Assembly (NCBI RefSeq): GCF_001428665.1
Contig: NZ_LMIJ01000030.1
Location: 1 to 64,000, forward strand
Direction: 5' to 3'
From: Acidovorax sp. Root219
GTDB taxonomy: Bacteria > Pseudomonadota > Gammaproteobacteria > Burkholderiales > Burkholderiaceae_C
DNA: 64,000 nt
The translations under genes were made by a program, and so were the position numbers. Positions 24,625 to 32,581 of the stretch are shown here, one piece after another. The stretch's first letter is position 1, and each line of letters opens with the position of its first letter. The notes beneath the pieces are model-generated. The model had not been told where the DNA came from, made no database searches, and was given only the letters and a program-made list of their open reading frames with translations.

Positions 24625-25122
24625 TCAATGCCAGGCCGGCTCGACTTCGACGCCACGCAGGATGGCGATGATGTGCTCCAGAGAGAACATGGCCACCAGC
24701 ACGCCGGCCATGGCGGGCGGCACGTACTTGAAGGCTTCGGAGATACCGAGCGTGGGGATCTTGTAGGGCGCGACCGACTCGGCCAGCACACCGCAGTTCC
24801 AGGCCATGACGACGCCGAACAGCAGCACCAGCGCGTGGATCAGCAGTTCGAGCTTGGTGCGCAGCCAGTCGGGCGCCAGCACCAGAAAGGATTCGAGGCC
24901 GATGTGGCCCGCGTCGCGCACTCCCACCGCCATGCCGAGCATGGTCACGTAGAGCACAAGCAGCACCGCGCCGCTCTCGGCCCAGGTGGGCGTGTCGTTG
25001 AACACATAGCGGCCGATGACCTGGTAGAGCACGGCGCAAACCAGCAGGACGAGCCCTCCCACCCCGAGTTGAAGGCAGGTGCGCGCAATGAAAGCGCAGA
25101 GTCGCGTGTACATAGTGGACAT
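24625..25122 (-). CDS. dctQ: TRAP transporter small permease (DctQ family)
   Basis: The 165-residue protein has four membrane helices and the DctQ patterns 'YQVIGRYVFNDTPTWAESGAVLLV' (split across residues 34-58) and 'DAGHIGLESFLVL'. It joins the substrate-binding protein and DctM in a TRAP transporter. It lies between dctP and dctM with gaps of 73 and 62 bp. The substrate is inferred from the operon. Confidence 0.88.
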   Translation of the reverse strand: MSTMYTRLCAFIARTCLQLGVGGLVLLVCAVLYQVIGRYVFNDTPTWAESGAVLLVLYVTMLGMAVGVRDAGHIGLESFLVLAPDWLRTKLELLIHALVLLFGVVMAWNCGVLAESVAPYKIPTLGISEAFKYVPPAMAGVLVAMFSLEHIIAILRGVEVEPAWH

Positions 25123-25195
25123 TCAATAACAACTGGAAGTGGGCAGGCGGCGGGCAGCTCCCTGTGCCGCCTGCCCTGGAGACTCTGGCTTTCTC

Positions 25196-26173
25196 TTACT
25201 GCACTGCGTCGATGCGCTTGACCATGTCCTGCAGCTTGGGGTCCTTGAGGAACTTGTCGTACACCGGCTTCATGGCGGTCTTGAACGCAGCCTTGTCGAT
25301 CTCGACGATCTGCGCGCCGCCGGCCTTCACGGTGGCCAGGGATTTCTCTTCGCGCTCGTCCCAGATCTTGCGCATGAAGCCCACCGACTCCTTGGCTGCG
25401 GCACGGATGGCCTTTTGCTCATCGGCGCTCAGGGTGTCCCAGATTCGCTTGCTGAACAGCAGGATCTCGGGCGCCATGGAGTGCTCGGTCTTGTTGAAGT
25501 ACTTGGCCACTTCGAAGTGGCGCGAGCTCTCGTAGCTGGGGTAGTTGTTTTCAGCAGCATCCACCAGGCCGGTCTTGAGCGCGGTATAGACCTCGCCGAA
25601 GGGCATGGGGGTGGCGTTGGCGCCCATGGCTTCTAGCAGCGAGACCCACAGGTCGCTCTGCTGCACGCGCACCTTCAGGCCCTTGACGTCGGCCAGGGTC
25701 TTGACGGGCTTCTTGACGGTGTAGATCGAGCGTGCGCCGCTGTCGTAGAAGGCCAGGCCCACAAAGCCCTGCGATTCGCAGTCCTTCAGGATCTCGTCGC
25801 CGATGGAGCCGTCGAGCACCTTGCGCATGTGTTCCTTGTCGCGGAACAGGAAGGGCATGGTGGGCACCATGGTGGCGGGGCAGATGTTGTTCATGGGCGC
25901 GACGTTGACGCGCGTCATGGCGATGGCGCCCAGCTTGGTCTGCTCGATCGTGTCCTTCTCGATACCCAGAGAGCCCTTGGCGTAGACCTTGATGCTGTGC
26001 TTGCCGCCAGTGGCCTTGGACAGCGTCTCGCCCATGTGGCGCACGGCCAGCACGGTGGGGTAGTCCTCAGGGTGGATGTCGGACGAGCGGAATTCGGTGG
26101 CCTGCGCGGCCAGGCTGCCGATCAGCATGCCGGCGGCCAGCGCCACGCGGCCGATGAGATGTGGAACGTTCAT
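25196..26173 (-). CDS. dctP: TRAP transporter substrate-binding protein (DctP family)
   Basis: The 325-residue periplasmic protein has a signal peptide (residues 1-25, ending 'AAQA'). DctP features include '[17 protein letters not shown]', '[19 protein letters not shown]' and '[19 protein letters not shown]'. The Arg in LKVRVQ is the position that usually binds a carboxylate, which fits a sugar-acid ligand. ATG 26173 is chosen because the signal peptide begins there. The upstream gene is a lactonase of hexuronate oxidation, so a hexuronate is the likely cargo. Confidence 0.92.
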   Translation of the reverse strand: MNVPHLIGRVALAAGMLIGSLAAQATEFRSSDIHPEDYPTVLAVRHMGETLSKATGGKHSIKVYAKGSLGIEKDTIEQTKLGAIAMTRVNVAPMNNICPATMVPTMPFLFRDKEHMRKVLDGSIGDEILKDCESQGFVGLAFYDSGARSIYTVKKPVKTLADVKGLKVRVQQSDLWVSLLEAMGANATPMPFGEVYTALKTGLVDAAENNYPSYESSRHFEVAKYFNKTEHSMAPEILLFSKRIWDTLSADEQKAIRAAAKESVGFMRKIWDEREEKSLATVKAGGAQIVEIDKAAFKTAMKPVYDKFLKDPKLQDMVKRIDAVQ

Positions 26174-26214
26174 GGTGGTTGTCTCCTGGGTTGAAATGGG
26201 GGCGGGGGCTGCGC

Positions 26215-27096
26215 TCAGGCAGCCCGGTACGGGGCTTCTGCGAGCCCCTGGGTGCCGGGGCGGGTCACGAAGACCGCGCCGCCGTGCAAGACGTCGTTGC
26301 CCTGGGGCTGGCCGGGGCGGATGGAGGTGATGAACAGCAGGTCGAGGTCGGGCCCGCCGAAGCTGCACATCGAGGGCTTGCTCACTGGCACGCTGATCGA
26401 GCGGTCGAGCACGCCGTCGGGCGTGAAGCGGTGCACCACGCCGGCGTCGTTGCCGCAGATCCAGTAGCAGCCGTCAGTGTCGATAGCGCCGCCATCGGGC
26501 CGGCCGGGCAGCTCGCGCATGTCCACGAACAGGCGCCTCGGGCCCAGGCTGCCGTCGTCGTGCAGGTCCAGCGTCCAGACCTTCTGCACGCTGGGGTGGC
26601 TGTCGCTCAGGTACATGGTGGCGCCATCGGGGCTGAACGCCAGGCCGTTCTGCGTGACCAGGCCTTCGACCTGGGGCACGGACAGGCCGTGCGCATCCTG
26701 GCGGTACAGGCCGCCCGCCGGCTGGGCGAGCGACATGTCGCGCACCATGGTGCCTGCCCAGAAGCGCCCCTGGCGGTCGCAGCGGCCATCGTTGAAACGC
26801 ATGCCCTCTTGCGGGTGCTGCACGGCAGACACCAGGGTGCAGGCCAGCGTGCCGTCATCGGCCGGGCGCAGGTGGAAAAGGCCCGTATCCATGCCGGCGA
26901 TCAGGCCGCCATCGGCATGCAGCGCGATGCAGGCCAGGCGCTCGGGCGTGGCCCAGCTGGTCAACTGGCGGTCGGCCCAACGCAGGCGGCGCAGCGCGCG
27001 GCCTTCGATGTCCACCCAGTACAGGGCTTGTTCGGTGGCAGACCACAGCGGGCTCTCGCCCACCTGGTCCTGGTGGTCGGGCAGCAGCAATTCCAT
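26215..27096 (-). CDS. SMP-30/gluconolactonase-family lactonase
   Basis: The 293-residue six-bladed propeller has the metal-site segments 'GESPLW' (Glu14), '[20 protein letters not shown]', '[14 protein letters not shown]' and '[13 protein letters not shown]'. The family hydrolyses sugar lactones using a divalent metal. Next to udh it should open the aldarolactone that Udh makes. An in-frame GTG at 27111 overlaps the udh stop (GTGA) and is an alternative start. It probably corresponds to the hexuronate-pathway lactonases called UxuL in related bacteria, but I cannot confirm that assignment. Confidence 0.88.
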   Translation of the reverse strand: MELLLPDHQDQVGESPLWSATEQALYWVDIEGRALRRLRWADRQLTSWATPERLACIALHADGGLIAGMDTGLFHLRPADDGTLACTLVSAVQHPQEGMRFNDGRCDRQGRFWAGTMVRDMSLAQPAGGLYRQDAHGLSVPQVEGLVTQNGLAFSPDGATMYLSDSHPSVQKVWTLDLHDDGSLGPRRLFVDMRELPGRPDGGAIDTDGCYWICGNDAGVVHRFTPDGVLDRSISVPVSKPSMCSFGGPDLDLLFITSIRPGQPQGNDVLHGGAVFVTRPGTQGLAEAPYRAA

Positions 27097-27107
27097 GGCG
27101 CTATCGC

Positions 27108-27926
27108 TCACTCGAACGGGCCGGTGCGCACGAAGGGGCCGCCCTGGTAGATGACGGCGGGGTCGCTCATGTCGGGCGTGGGGTCGGCCGCCTCCACCTT
27201 GGCGCGGAAGGGCTCGGAGCTGTCCTGCGGCCGGTAGCCGATGTGGCGCGCCAGCGTGTTGTCCCACCAGGTGGTGGTGTTGTCGCCCATGCCGTAAATG
27301 GTGCTGTGGCCGACCACGGGTGCGGTGAGGCTGGCGATGACCAGGCGCTCCAGGTCGTCGTAGCTCATCCAGGTGGCGAGCATGCGGCGGTTGCGCGGCT
27401 CGGGGAAGGAGGAGCCGATGCGCAGACACACGGTCTCGATGCCGTAGCGGTCGAAGTAAAAGCGCGAGAGGTCTTCGCCGAAGGCCTTGGACAGGCCGTA
27501 CAGGCCGTCGGGCCGGGCCGGGTCCTTGAGGCCCACGACCTCGTCCTGGCGGTAGAAGCCGGTGACGTGGTTGCTGCTGGCGAACACCACGCGCTTGACG
27601 CCCTGCTTGCGGGCTGCCTCGTACAGGTTGTACACACCGACGATGTTGGCCGGCAGGATGGCGTCCCAAGGCTGCTCGGTCGACACGCCACCCAGGTGCA
27701 CCACGGCGTCCACACCGGCCAGCAATTCATGGATGGCGGCGGCGTCTTCCAGCCTGGCGGGGCGCACTTCCTCGCCTGCGGCCTCGGCACCCAGGTCGGC
27801 GATGTCGGACAGGCGCAGGCTGGTGCAATAGGCCTTCAGGCGGGTGCGCAGCTCACGGCCCAGACCGCCGGCGGCACCGGTGAGCAGCAGGCGGTTGAAT
27901 CGGATCGGTGTCGGGTGACAAGGCAT
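27108..27926 (-). CDS. udh: Uronate dehydrogenase-like NAD-dependent oxidoreductase
   Basis: The 272-residue extended short-chain dehydrogenase has the Rossmann motif 'TGAAGGLGREL' (residues 16-26) and catalytic Tyr143 and Lys147 (YGLSK). 'GVYNLYEAARKQGVKRVVFA' and 'SSNHVTGFYRQ' are typical of uronate dehydrogenases, which oxidise galacturonate or glucuronate C1 to the aldarolactone with NAD. Its neighbours, a lactonase, a TRAP importer and a FadR-type regulator, support this. It heads the minus-strand operon and is divergent from the regulator. Confidence 0.9.
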   Translation of the reverse strand: MPCHPTPIRFNRLLLTGAAGGLGRELRTRLKAYCTSLRLSDIADLGAEAAGEEVRPARLEDAAAIHELLAGVDAVVHLGGVSTEQPWDAILPANIVGVYNLYEAARKQGVKRVVFASSNHVTGFYRQDEVVGLKDPARPDGLYGLSKAFGEDLSRFYFDRYGIETVCLRIGSSFPEPRNRRMLATWMSYDDLERLVIASLTAPVVGHSTIYGMGDNTTTWWDNTLARHIGYRPQDSSEPFRAKVEAADPTPDMSDPAVIYQGGPFVRTGPFE

Positions 27927-27980
27927 GGAAATCGGGGAGGTTCTTGGTACAGTGGCGGTATGCTTCGTTGCACGTCATCA

Positions 27981-27993
27981 GTTGTCGTACAAC
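27981..27993. promoter_or_regulatory. Probable FadR-type operator between udh and its regulator
   Basis: GTTGTCGTACAAC has half-sites TTGT and ACAA separated by three bases, the size bound by FadR/GntR dimers. It lies in the 122-bp region between the divergent udh and regulator genes. A related inverted repeat occurs before the porin gene. The FadR-type regulator encoded next to it is the obvious candidate binder. Confidence 0.65.
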
Positions 27994-28048
27994 GCGAATG
28001 CAATGTACTCCCAAGAGCCCCACCGTCACATAGGGATAACACCGAGAA

Positions 28049-28774
28049 ATGAACACCGCCATCGCCCTTCGCCGCAAGCCCCGCACCCTGGCCCTGGAGC
28101 TGGTTGAATCCCTGGGCGACCGCATCCGCGACGGGCGCCTGGCGCTGGGCGACAAGCTGCCCACAGAGGCGGCGATCATGGCGGAGTTCGAGGTCAGCCG
28201 CACCGTGGTGCGCGAGGCGATTTCCAAGCTGCAGGCCTCGGGCCTGGTGGAAACGCGCCACGGCATCGGCACCTTCGTGCTGGGGCTGGGCCAGGCGCCG
28301 GGCTTCAAGATCACGCCCGACCAGTTCAGCACCCTGCGCGACGTGATCGCCGTGCTGGAGCTGCGCATCGGCGTGGAGACCGAGGCAGCCGCGCTGGCCG
28401 CGCAGCGCCGCACCGACGCCAACATCGCCGCCATGCGCGTGGCGCTGGACGCCGTGACCAAGGCGGTGGACGAAGGGCGCGACGCGGTGGCGTCGGATTT
28501 CCAGTTCCACCTGGAGATTGCGCGCGCCACACAGAACAGCCATTTCGCGGAGCTGATGGGCACGCTGGGCAGCATGATCATTCCGCGTGCGCGGCTCGAA
28601 GCCGGCGACAGCCAGAGCGACCTGCGCCAGTACCTGCGGCGCGTGAACGGCGAGCACGAAAGCATCTACGACGCCATCGTCGGCCAGGACCCCGATGGCG
28701 CGCGCGCCGCCATGCGCACCCACCTGGCCAACAGCCGCGAGCGGCGCCGCCGCGCCCAGGCCGAGGCGGGCTGA
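28049..28774 (+). CDS. FadR/GntR-family regulator (FCD domain)
   Basis: The 241-residue protein has an N-terminal winged helix-turn-helix with 'KLPTEAAIMAEFEVSRTVVREAISKLQ' (residues 40-66) and 'GLVETRHGIGTFV'. A helical FCD ligand domain follows, with metal ligands in 'FQFHLEIA' and 'EHESIYDAI'. FCD regulators usually release DNA on binding an organic acid. It is divergent from udh and upstream of the porin and dehydrogenase genes, with candidate operators at both promoters. It resembles the GguR-type regulators of hexuronate use, but the name is inferred. Confidence 0.9.
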   Translation: MNTAIALRRKPRTLALELVESLGDRIRDGRLALGDKLPTEAAIMAEFEVSRTVVREAISKLQASGLVETRHGIGTFVLGLGQAPGFKITPDQFSTLRDVIAVLELRIGVETEAAALAAQRRTDANIAAMRVALDAVTKAVDEGRDAVASDFQFHLEIARATQNSHFAELMGTLGSMIIPRARLEAGDSQSDLRQYLRRVNGEHESIYDAIVGQDPDGARAAMRTHLANSRERRRRAQAEAG

Positions 28775-29293
28775 CGCCCGGGGGCCCTAAGCCCCCACCC
28801 TACCCCCCAACTCCCAGCCTTCTCCGCAGGCTGCATGCCGCCTGCGTGCACCGCCCCACGGGACCGGGCATGTCAGTAATAACCCGGAGCCACACCACCG
28901 CATTTTGTTGTACGATGACATACAACAAATCGCCGCGTTGAGGCTGCTGCCCTGCCCCGAAAGCACCGGCACACGCCAGCGCATGCCTCATTGCCTGGGA
29001 GCTTTCGTCCATGACCTCACCAAAATGCGCGCCGCCGACCGGCATGGGACCTTGTGAGGTCAGACATCTGCCCGCCCCGATGGCAGCAGCCACCGAGCGC
29101 TGAGCACTTCGGCACCCTGCGGCCCCGGGCCGCCCCCTGCACAACAACGACAGCCCCTGACCGCGCCGAGCCGGCGCGCAGCCCTGCCCTGCCCATCCAC
29201 CCCTGAGGAGCCCCACCGCCCATTCCATTCCATCCCCGCTTTCATCAACCCTGAAGAAAACAAGAGCCGAGAACGAGAGAGAGACAAAAAACC
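28775..29293. other. Long region before the porin gene
   Basis: This 519-bp stretch has no convincing gene. It holds a GGGGGC/GCCCCC stem just after the regulator stop and the inverted repeat at 28905-28928, which probably binds the regulator. A leader of about 360 nt follows, ending in a purine run (GAGAGAGA) before the porin ATG. I see no named riboswitch in it. Confidence 0.55.
28905..28928. promoter_or_regulatory. Probable operator before the porin gene
   Basis: TTGTTGTA (28905-28912) and TACAACAA (28921-28928) form a perfect 8-bp inverted repeat with an 8-bp spacer. The left part TTGTACGA matches 8 of 8 with the complement of the operator at 27981. The spacing differs from that site, so it may be two overlapping sites. 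Confidence 0.55.
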
Positions 29294-30394
29294 ATGAAGA
29301 AGACGACGCAAATTTCCAACCTGTCCCTGGCCGCCTGCGCGGCGCTGCTGGCCGCTGCGCCCGCAGCCCAGGCCCAGTCGAGCGTGACGCTGTTCACCCT
29401 GGTCGACGTCAACGTCAGCCACTACAGCGCGGGCTCGCGCTCGGGCGCTGGCAGCATGACGGCCATGAACGACGGCACGACCAACGGCCTGAACGGCTCG
29501 CGCTGGGGCATCCGCACCGTGGAGGACCTGGGGGGCGGCCTCAAGGCCGGTGTGCTACTGGAAAACGGGTTCAACGCCGACAACGGCACCTTCGGCCAGG
29601 GCGGCCGGGCCTTCGGGCGCCAGGCCTTCGTGTGGCTGTCGTCGTCCACGGTGGGTGAGTTGCGCCTGGGCCGCCAGTACATCCTGGAAGACTCGGTCAT
29701 GGGCCTGAGCAACCCGTTCACCAACGCCCTCACGCTGAACCCCGGCACCGGCGTGACCAACGCCGGCAAGGCCCTGCCCCTGTGGCTCAACGCCCCGCGT
29801 GCCGACAACGTGCTGCAGGTGCAGACCATCAACTACAGCGGCTTCCAGGCCGCCGCCCAGGTGGCGCCCGGCGAAGGCACGGCCGACCGCTTCTATGGCG
29901 TCAAGCTGAGCTACGGCCAGGGCCCGTTCAACAGCGCGCTGTCGTACGAATGGAACCGCTCGCGCACCACGGGTGACAACGTGAACAAGTCGCTCACGGT
30001 GGCGGCCAACTACAACTTCGGCGTGGTCAAAGTGCTCGGCGGCGTGCAGCGCAACCGCGACCTGGCCACCACCTCGGTCAACGGCGCCTTCACGGGCAAC
30101 AACCTGACCGTGACCGGCACCAATACCTTCGCCATGGACCACAGCGACGGCACCACCATCGGCGTGGAAGTGCCCGTGGGCTCCTTCGTGCTGCTGGGCG
30201 CCAACTACACCCGCGTGAAGTACGCCAACGCGGCAGGCCAGAATGACACCCTGGGCAAGGTCGCCGTGGGTGCGCGCTATGCGCTGTCCAAGAACACCTT
30301 CCTGTATGCGTCGGCGTCGCAAGCCACCGGCGGACTCAAGGATTTCGTCAGCCAGAAGGGCGTCACGCAGATCGGCGTGCGCACGGCTTTTTAA
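29294..30394 (+). CDS. Outer-membrane porin (beta-proteobacterial general porin)
   Basis: The 366-residue protein has a signal peptide ending 'AAPAAQA' near residue 27. The mature N-terminus 'QSSVTLFTLVDVNVSHYS' and the C-terminus 'TQIGVRTAF' with terminal Phe are those of the trimeric 16-stranded porins of Burkholderiales. It lets small anionic solutes into the periplasm. Its position between the hexuronate regulator and a semialdehyde dehydrogenase suggests it is induced for sugar-acid uptake. Confidence 0.92.
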   Translation: MKKTTQISNLSLAACAALLAAAPAAQAQSSVTLFTLVDVNVSHYSAGSRSGAGSMTAMNDGTTNGLNGSRWGIRTVEDLGGGLKAGVLLENGFNADNGTFGQGGRAFGRQAFVWLSSSTVGELRLGRQYILEDSVMGLSNPFTNALTLNPGTGVTNAGKALPLWLNAPRADNVLQVQTINYSGFQAAAQVAPGEGTADRFYGVKLSYGQGPFNSALSYEWNRSRTTGDNVNKSLTVAANYNFGVVKVLGGVQRNRDLATTSVNGAFTGNNLTVTGTNTFAMDHSDGTTIGVEVPVGSFVLLGANYTRVKYANAAGQNDTLGKVAVGARYALSKNTFLYASASQATGGLKDFVSQKGVTQIGVRTAF

Positions 30395-30545
30395 GGCACG
30401 CCAGAATGGGCCACCAGCCACCGCGCACCGACCGCTGCACAATGCACTGCCCCGCGCAGGCGCTGTGCAGTGGCCGGGCCTGCGCGGTGCGCCGGCGGCC
30501 TGTTCGGCACTGTTGCCACCACTTTCCCACTACCCGCACCACACC

Positions 30546-31985
30546 ATGCATGCAAACCTGATTGGCGGAACCTGGACCGAAGGCGTCCGCGGCTACCGCA
30601 ACACCAACCCCTCGGACACCCGCGATGTGATCGGCGACTACGCCGTGGCCAGCCGCGAGCAGGCGCTGGACGCTGTGGCGGCTGCCCAGGCCGCATTCCC
30701 GGCGTGGAGCCTTTCCACGCCCCAGCAGCGCTTTGACGTGCTGGACGCCGTGGGCAACGAAATCATCGCGCGCAAGGCCGAGCTGGGTGACCTGCTGGCC
30801 CGCGAAGAGGGCAAGACCCTGCCTGAAGCGATTGGCGAAGTGGGCCGCGCGGCCGCCATTTTCAAGTTCTTTGCCGGCGAGGCACTGCGCCCCGGTGGTG
30901 AACTGGTGCCCTCGGTGCGCCCCGGCGTGGGCATCGAGATCACGCGCGAGCCCCTGGGCATCATCGGCATCATCACGCCGTGGAACTTCCCCATCGCCAT
31001 CCCGGCCTGGAAGATCGCCCCGGCCCTGGCCTATGGCAACTGCGTGGTGTTCAAGCCCGCCGAAGTCGTGCCTGGCTCCGCCTGGGCGCTGGCCGACATC
31101 CTGCACCGCGCGGGCCTGCCGGCCGGCGTGTTCAACCTGGTGATGGGCCGCGGCTCGGACGTCGGCCAGGTGCTGCTCGAAGACGAGCGCATCGCCGGCG
31201 TGAGCTTCACCGGATCGGTGGGCACGGGCCAGCGCGTGGCGGCGGCCTGCGTGCCGCGCGGTGCCAAGGTGCAGCTGGAGATGGGCGGCAAGAACCCCTT
31301 TGTGGTGCTCGATGACGCCGATCTGGCCGTGGCCGTGGGCGCCGCGGTGAACAGTGGCTTCTTCTCCACCGGCCAGCGCTGCACGGCCAGCAGCCGCGTG
31401 ATCGTGACCGATGGCATCCACGACCGCTTCGTGGCCGCCGTGATCGAGAAGATGAAGACTCTGAAGGTGGACGACGCGCGCAAGGCCGGCACCGACATCG
31501 GCCCCGTGGTCGACGACCGCCAGCTGGCGCAGGACCTGGAGTACATCGGCATCGGCCAGCAGGAAGGTGCCAAGCTCGCCTACGGCGGCGAGGCACTGGA
31601 GAAAAACGCCGATGGCGCGCCCGGCTTCTACCTGCGCCCGGCCCTGTTCACCGAGACCACGCCCGGCATGCGCATCAACCGCGAAGAGATCTTCGGCCCC
31701 GTGGTGAGCGTGCAGCGCGTGAAGAACTACGACGAAGCGCTGGCCCTGGCCAACGACACCCCCTTCGGCCTGGCCAGTGGCATCGCCACCACCAGCCTCA
31801 AGCACGCCACGCACTTCAAGCGCCACGCCCAGGCCGGCATGGTGATGGTGAACCTGCCAACCGCCGGTGTGGACTACCACGTGCCGTTCGGCGGCCGCAA
31901 GAGCAGCAGCTACGGTCCGCGCGAGCAGGGGCGCTACGCCGCCGAGTTCTACACCACGGTGAAGACGGCGTACACGCAGGCCTGA
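30546..31985 (+). CDS. Alpha-ketoglutarate semialdehyde dehydrogenase-like
   Basis: The 479-residue aldehyde dehydrogenase has Asn147 (PWNFP), Glu245 (LEMGGKNP) and catalytic Cys279 (TGQRCTASSR). Sequence style ('ITREPLGIIGIITPWNFPIA' and the closing 'PFGGRKSSSYGPREQG') fits the group that oxidises 2,5-dioxopentanoate to 2-oxoglutarate, the last step of oxidative uronate and aldarate breakdown. A succinate-semialdehyde or related substrate is the alternative. It follows the porin by 151 bp and ends at a strong terminator. Confidence 0.88.
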   Translation: MHANLIGGTWTEGVRGYRNTNPSDTRDVIGDYAVASREQALDAVAAAQAAFPAWSLSTPQQRFDVLDAVGNEIIARKAELGDLLAREEGKTLPEAIGEVGRAAAIFKFFAGEALRPGGELVPSVRPGVGIEITREPLGIIGIITPWNFPIAIPAWKIAPALAYGNCVVFKPAEVVPGSAWALADILHRAGLPAGVFNLVMGRGSDVGQVLLEDERIAGVSFTGSVGTGQRVAAACVPRGAKVQLEMGGKNPFVVLDDADLAVAVGAAVNSGFFSTGQRCTASSRVIVTDGIHDRFVAAVIEKMKTLKVDDARKAGTDIGPVVDDRQLAQDLEYIGIGQQEGAKLAYGGEALEKNADGAPGFYLRPALFTETTPGMRINREEIFGPVVSVQRVKNYDEALALANDTPFGLASGIATTSLKHATHFKRHAQAGMVMVNLPTAGVDYHVPFGGRKSSSYGPREQGRYAAEFYTTVKTAYTQA

Positions 31986-32034
31986 TTCCGCACGCGTGAT
32001 CCACCAGACCTGGTCCATCCAGGCTTGGTGCAAA

Positions 32035-32067
32035 GCATCGGGCGCCCTCGGCGCCCGATGCTTTTTT
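32035..32067 (+). terminator. Terminator of the porin-dehydrogenase unit
   Basis: GCATCGGGCGCC (32035-32046) and GGCGCCCGATGC (32050-32061) form a perfect 12-bp stem with a CTC loop, followed by six T's. It is the strongest rho-independent terminator in the window. Confidence 0.95.
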
Positions 32068-32079
32068 GCGGCGGCGATG

Positions 32080-32085
32080 CATAAT
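32080..32085 (+). promoter_or_regulatory. -10 box close to the DUF2946 gene start
   Basis: CATAAT is followed by 8 nt and then the ATG of the DUF2946 gene, with no ribosome-binding sequence. Transcription would start at or beside the start codon. Confidence 0.45.
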
Positions 32086-32093
32086 CGCGCCCC

Positions 32094-32450
32094 ATGTACG
32101 CCCTGCGAACCTTCTCCGTCCTGCGCCTCTGGGTGCTGGCCTGGTTCGTGGCGTCCATGGGCGTGGCCATCGCCTCGCCGCTGGTGAACCCCCAGTCCAT
32201 CGAGGTGATCTGCTCGGGGGCCGGCACCATCAAGCTGCTGGTGCAGACCGACGACGGTACCGTCGAGATGGGCAGCATGGGCATGGACTGCCCGCTGTGC
32301 AGCATCGCAGGCGCCCCGCCTGCCGTTCCATGCGCCTTCCTTCCCCTGCCGCAACCGCTGGCGCACGCCGTGCAGCCGGTTCAGGCGGCACGCATTGCCG
32401 CCATCACGGCGGCGCCGCTGCCCGCGCGCGGGCCGCCCGCTTCTCTCTGA
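32094..32450 (+). CDS. DUF2946-like small exported or membrane protein
   Basis: The 118-residue protein has an N-terminal hydrophobic segment (residues 8-28, possibly a signal peptide), C40, and C66/C69 in 'GMDCPLC', the hallmark of DUF2946-type proteins. These often lie beside metal or siderophore receptors, and some copper loci carry them. A TonB receptor and a PepSY membrane protein follow on the same strand. A role in handling a metal in the periplasm is plausible but unproven. Confidence 0.7.
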   Translation: MYALRTFSVLRLWVLAWFVASMGVAIASPLVNPQSIEVICSGAGTIKLLVQTDDGTVEMGSMGMDCPLCSIAGAPPAVPCAFLPLPQPLAHAVQPVQAARIAAITAAPLPARGPPASL

Positions 32451-32581
32451 CCTGACCGCCGCTCGTGCAGGCCCCTGAACGCCAGGGCTGCGCGGCCTTC
32501 CTGTCCGTGATGTCGCGGGCAGCGCGCGCCTGCAGGCCCAGCCTGCGCTCAGCGCCGCGCTGCCTGCCAGAGAGTTGAGCC

